A stretch of DNA of 9,197 bases from JBAVQS01 sp049694275 (GTDB taxonomy: Bacteria; Chloroflexota; Anaerolineae; UBA4142; SHND01), in the NCBI GenBank assembly GCA_049694275.1, contig JBAVQS010000408.1, forward strand, positions 1 to 9,197. Reading direction: 5' to 3'. The notes beneath the pieces are model-generated. The model searched no databases, had not been told where the DNA came from, and saw only the letters and a list, made by a program, of their open reading frames with translations. Position numbers and translations under genes: made by a program. Positions 7,277 through 9,197 of this stretch are shown here, in pieces; the first letter of the stretch is position 1; the number at the start of each line of letters is the position of its first letter.

Positions 7277-9197
7277 ATCGGCGGGGGCATCCGGCGCGGG
7301 AACTGCTTGCCGTAAGTGGAGAGTGCGGCCCAGCAAAAGATAGAGGGACCATGCGCCGAACAGGAGCAGGTTAGCGGTCGCGTTCAACTGTCGCGCGAGG
7401 GCAAGCTGCTGGACCGGGTCATCGATTCCCAGCCAGGCAAACACCGGCGGATCGGAGAGCGCATAGTTCAGGACCATGGTGACCGTGACCGCGAGATAGA
7501 CCCAGAGCCACTTCGCGTTCCGCGTGAGCGCGACCGCGAGGAGGGGGAGGAGCGAATAGCCATAGTTCTCGTGAATCTCGGTCGGGAGCATGAAAAAGCA
7601 AAACCCGACGAACGCGCCGATGGCAAATAAATCCTCGCGCCGGGCGAACCACGCCTTGACCAGCGTGGCCAGGTAAAATCCGCCAAACAGCAGCAAGCTG
7701 AGCGTGCGATACGAGAGGGGAATATTTGGATCGATGCGGCCGGTATCCGCCAGGTCAATCTGTCCATCCTTGAGGACCCACCAGAGGTTGTGTGCGTTGG
7801 CCGAGAGGATCGGATGGTGTCCGACGGTGTCTCCGAAATAGGCGACCATTCCATCCAGCCCACCGGCGAGTATCATGGGCAACAGCACGAGGACGACGCC
7901 GATTGCGCCCCCGGCGACGGCGGGCGCAATCCCGCGCAGAATTCTGCCGGCGTACTCGCGGCGCAGTGGATACGCGGCGAGCAGCTCCCGCGCCGCCCAG
8001 AGGAGGAGGAGCGGGCCAAAAACCGCCGCCTGCGGTTTCGTCACTGCGCCAGCGCCAATCACGAAAAAGGCCCACCCCATGCGCCGGTTCTCCATGAGCA
8101 AGAACGCGAGGAGGACCAGGAGCGCCGGGATGGCATCTGTTTGTCCCCAGTACGCGCCGTTCCAGAGGACGGCAGGGTTGAACCAGTAGCCGAGCGCAAC
8201 CAGCCACGAGATGCGTTCGGATCGTTTTTGGCGCGCCATGGCAAAGAGGAGTGCGCCGGTCAGCAGGTCGCACACGAGGGCGGGGACGCGCAGCAGCGTG
8301 CGCTGGACCGGGTCTGCCAGCGCCGCGGGGTTTGTCGTCAGCCCGCGCAGGGCCGGATCACCCGCAATGCCCGGATAGAGAAAGTCGGGGGAAAAGACCG
8401 CGTGATAAATATTCCCCATCGTGTGCAAAATATAGACCAGGCCGGGCGATTGGTCGGCGATCCACAACCCGTCAGGCGAGGTATACGCGCTGCCCAGGCC
8501 ATAGGTGACCGTCTTGTAGGCCCAGACTACATAGTCCTGTGTATCCACGATAAAGCCGGGGCCGACAGCGAAAATCATCCGCACCCCCAGCGCAAGCGCC
8601 ATGACTGCGAACAACAGCCGCACGGTCCGTGGTGAGATCGCGGGCGTCAGCCGCCGGAGCAGATACGACAGGAGCCAGGCCGCGAACAGGATGCCCAGGC
8701 TAAACCAGAGGAGCGACCCCGAAAACCAGATGGTCTCGGCGCGGGCAACGACCAGCAGGAAGGCCTGCACGGGGATGCTGATTTCGGCGACAATCGCCGC
8801 AAGAATCATATTGCCGCTCCACATCCACCCGACGGCAAAGAGGAGGAGCGTCAGAAAGATGAGGTAAAGCGCGGCCGGCGCGGGCAGGGTCAAGCCCTGG
8901 GACTGGAACCGCGCCGAATCGATCTGCAAGCCGAGTGCGCGGTCGTCGGGCGGCTGTGTAAAAGTATCGCCGGCGAGGGTCACGATCAGGTTGCCGTCCA
9001 CGCCGATTGTGGCGCGGGTGACGGGAAAGGAATACGCGCGGAACTCGCCATCCGGTTGAATCTCGCCCAGCAGTTGCCCATTGCCTAGCACCTGGACGTG
9101 GGCCTGACCGGACGGGCGCGGCGCGGCGAGGTACACTGTCAAAACGCCGTCCTGATTGCCAATGCCCCAGAACCGGATCTCGGCGCGCGGGCCGCTC
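7268..9197 (-). CDS. GT-C (GT87/PIG-M-like) polytopic glycosyltransferase (5' partial)
   Basis: The visible 642 residues run from the window edge to a normal stop. An N-terminal beta-rich region (visible residues about 1-105; RFWGIGNQDGVLTVYL, VQVLGNGQLLGEI) precedes a polytopic membrane part beginning near residue 106. GT-C landmarks follow: an acidic outer-loop motif FIVDTQDY (215-222), ADQSPGLVYIL (247-257), the strongly typical FNPAVLWNGAYWGQTD (339-354), KPQA (387-390) and PTEIHENYGYSLLPLL (538-553), which resembles the HERY-type loop of polyprenol-phosphate mannosyltransferases. The protein should transfer a hexose, perhaps mannose, from a lipid carrier outside the membrane; donor and acceptor are inference. 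The frame stays open to the edge with sensible domain sequence, so the true start is outside and the TTG at 9142 is not it. It is followed after 48 bp by the GT39-like gene on the same strand, probably one operon. Confidence 0.87.
   Translation of the reverse strand, partial: SGPRAEIRFWGIGNQDGVLTVYLAAPRPSGQAHVQVLGNGQLLGEIQPDGEFRAYSFPVTRATIGVDGNLIVTLAGDTFTQPPDDRALGLQIDSARFQSQGLTLPAPAALYLIFLTLLLFAVGWMWSGNMILAAIVAEISIPVQAFLLVVARAETIWFSGSLLWFSLGILFAAWLLSYLLRRLTPAISPRTVRLLFAVMALALGVRMIFAVGPGFIVDTQDYVVWAYKTVTYGLGSAYTSPDGLWIADQSPGLVYILHTMGNIYHAVFSPDFLYPGIAGDPALRGLTTNPAALADPVQRTLLRVPALVCDLLTGALLFAMARQKRSERISWLVALGYWFNPAVLWNGAYWGQTDAIPALLVLLAFLLMENRRMGWAFFVIGAGAVTKPQAAVFGPLLLLWAARELLAAYPLRREYAGRILRGIAPAVAGGAIGVVLVLLPMILAGGLDGMVAYFGDTVGHHPILSANAHNLWWVLKDGQIDLADTGRIDPNIPLSYRTLSLLLFGGFYLATLVKAWFARREDLFAIGAFVGFCFFMLPTEIHENYGYSLLPLLAVALTRNAKWLWVYLAVTVTMVLNYALSDPPVFAWLGIDDPVQQLALARQLNATANLLLFGAWSLYLLLGRTLHLRQAVPAPDAPADLP

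Noticed and set aside
7790..8635. Plus-strand open frame of 281 codons opposite the GT-C gene
   Set aside because: It is rich in Arg, Glu, Gln and Gly without recognisable structure, and the minus strand carries the well-formed membrane enzyme.
9140..9197. TTG at 9142 as the true start of the rightmost gene
   Set aside because: The frame stays open to the window edge and encodes sequence (EIRFWGIGNQDGVL) that continues the same beta-rich domain, so the gene is cut by the edge.
1..9197. CRISPR arrays, tRNA or rRNA genes, insertion sequences and defence systems
   Set aside because: No regularly spaced repeats, no cloverleaf-like gene, and no transposase, nuclease-defence or toxin motifs were seen; the space is almost fully used by the five genes.

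Overview
The window is GC-rich, densely coding bacterial DNA with five protein genes, no RNA genes, no mobile elements and no CRISPR array. The likely source is a Chloroflexota (Anaerolineae-like) bacterium. That is an inference from the style of the surface proteins: GT-C glycosyltransferases carrying extracytoplasmic beta-sandwich domains, and a membrane-anchored protein with a short helical module of the kind I associate with that phylum. No marker gene here settles it.

Layout. From 1 to 1605 (+) lies mutL, missing only its extreme N-terminus, followed directly by an intrinsic terminator (1605-1633). Everything else is on the minus strand and converges on mutL. In transcription order, right to left, the genes are: a GT-C polytopic glycosyltransferase (9197-7268, start outside the window); a second polytopic glycosyltransferase of the PMT/ArnT (GT39-like) type with a large C-terminal beta-sandwich region (7219-4862); a lipoprotein with FlgD-like Ig domains (4849-3626); a strong 19-bp hairpin terminator (3570-3614); then a textbook sigma70-type promoter (3506-3534) driving a membrane-anchored right-handed beta-helix protein (3485-1632). 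The only gap over 100 bp is 3486-3625, and it is filled by that terminator and promoter.

How the genes may work together. The two GT-C enzymes should use polyprenyl-phosphate sugars on the outer face of the membrane. The lipoprotein and the beta-helix protein are both predicted to sit outside the cytoplasm. The simplest reading is a cell-surface glycosylation or surface-architecture locus next to an unrelated DNA-repair gene. The beta-helix protein has a long Pro/Thr/Ala/Gly-rich stalk that would suit O-glycosylation, but the link to the neighbouring enzymes is a hypothesis.

Nothing here is clearly a new biological system. The most distinctive points are the 12-cysteine beta-helix on a membrane stalk, its near-leaderless promoter arrangement with an alternating CG spacer, the duplicated beta-sandwich in the GT39-like protein, and a purine-rich in-frame insert in the MutL endonuclease domain.
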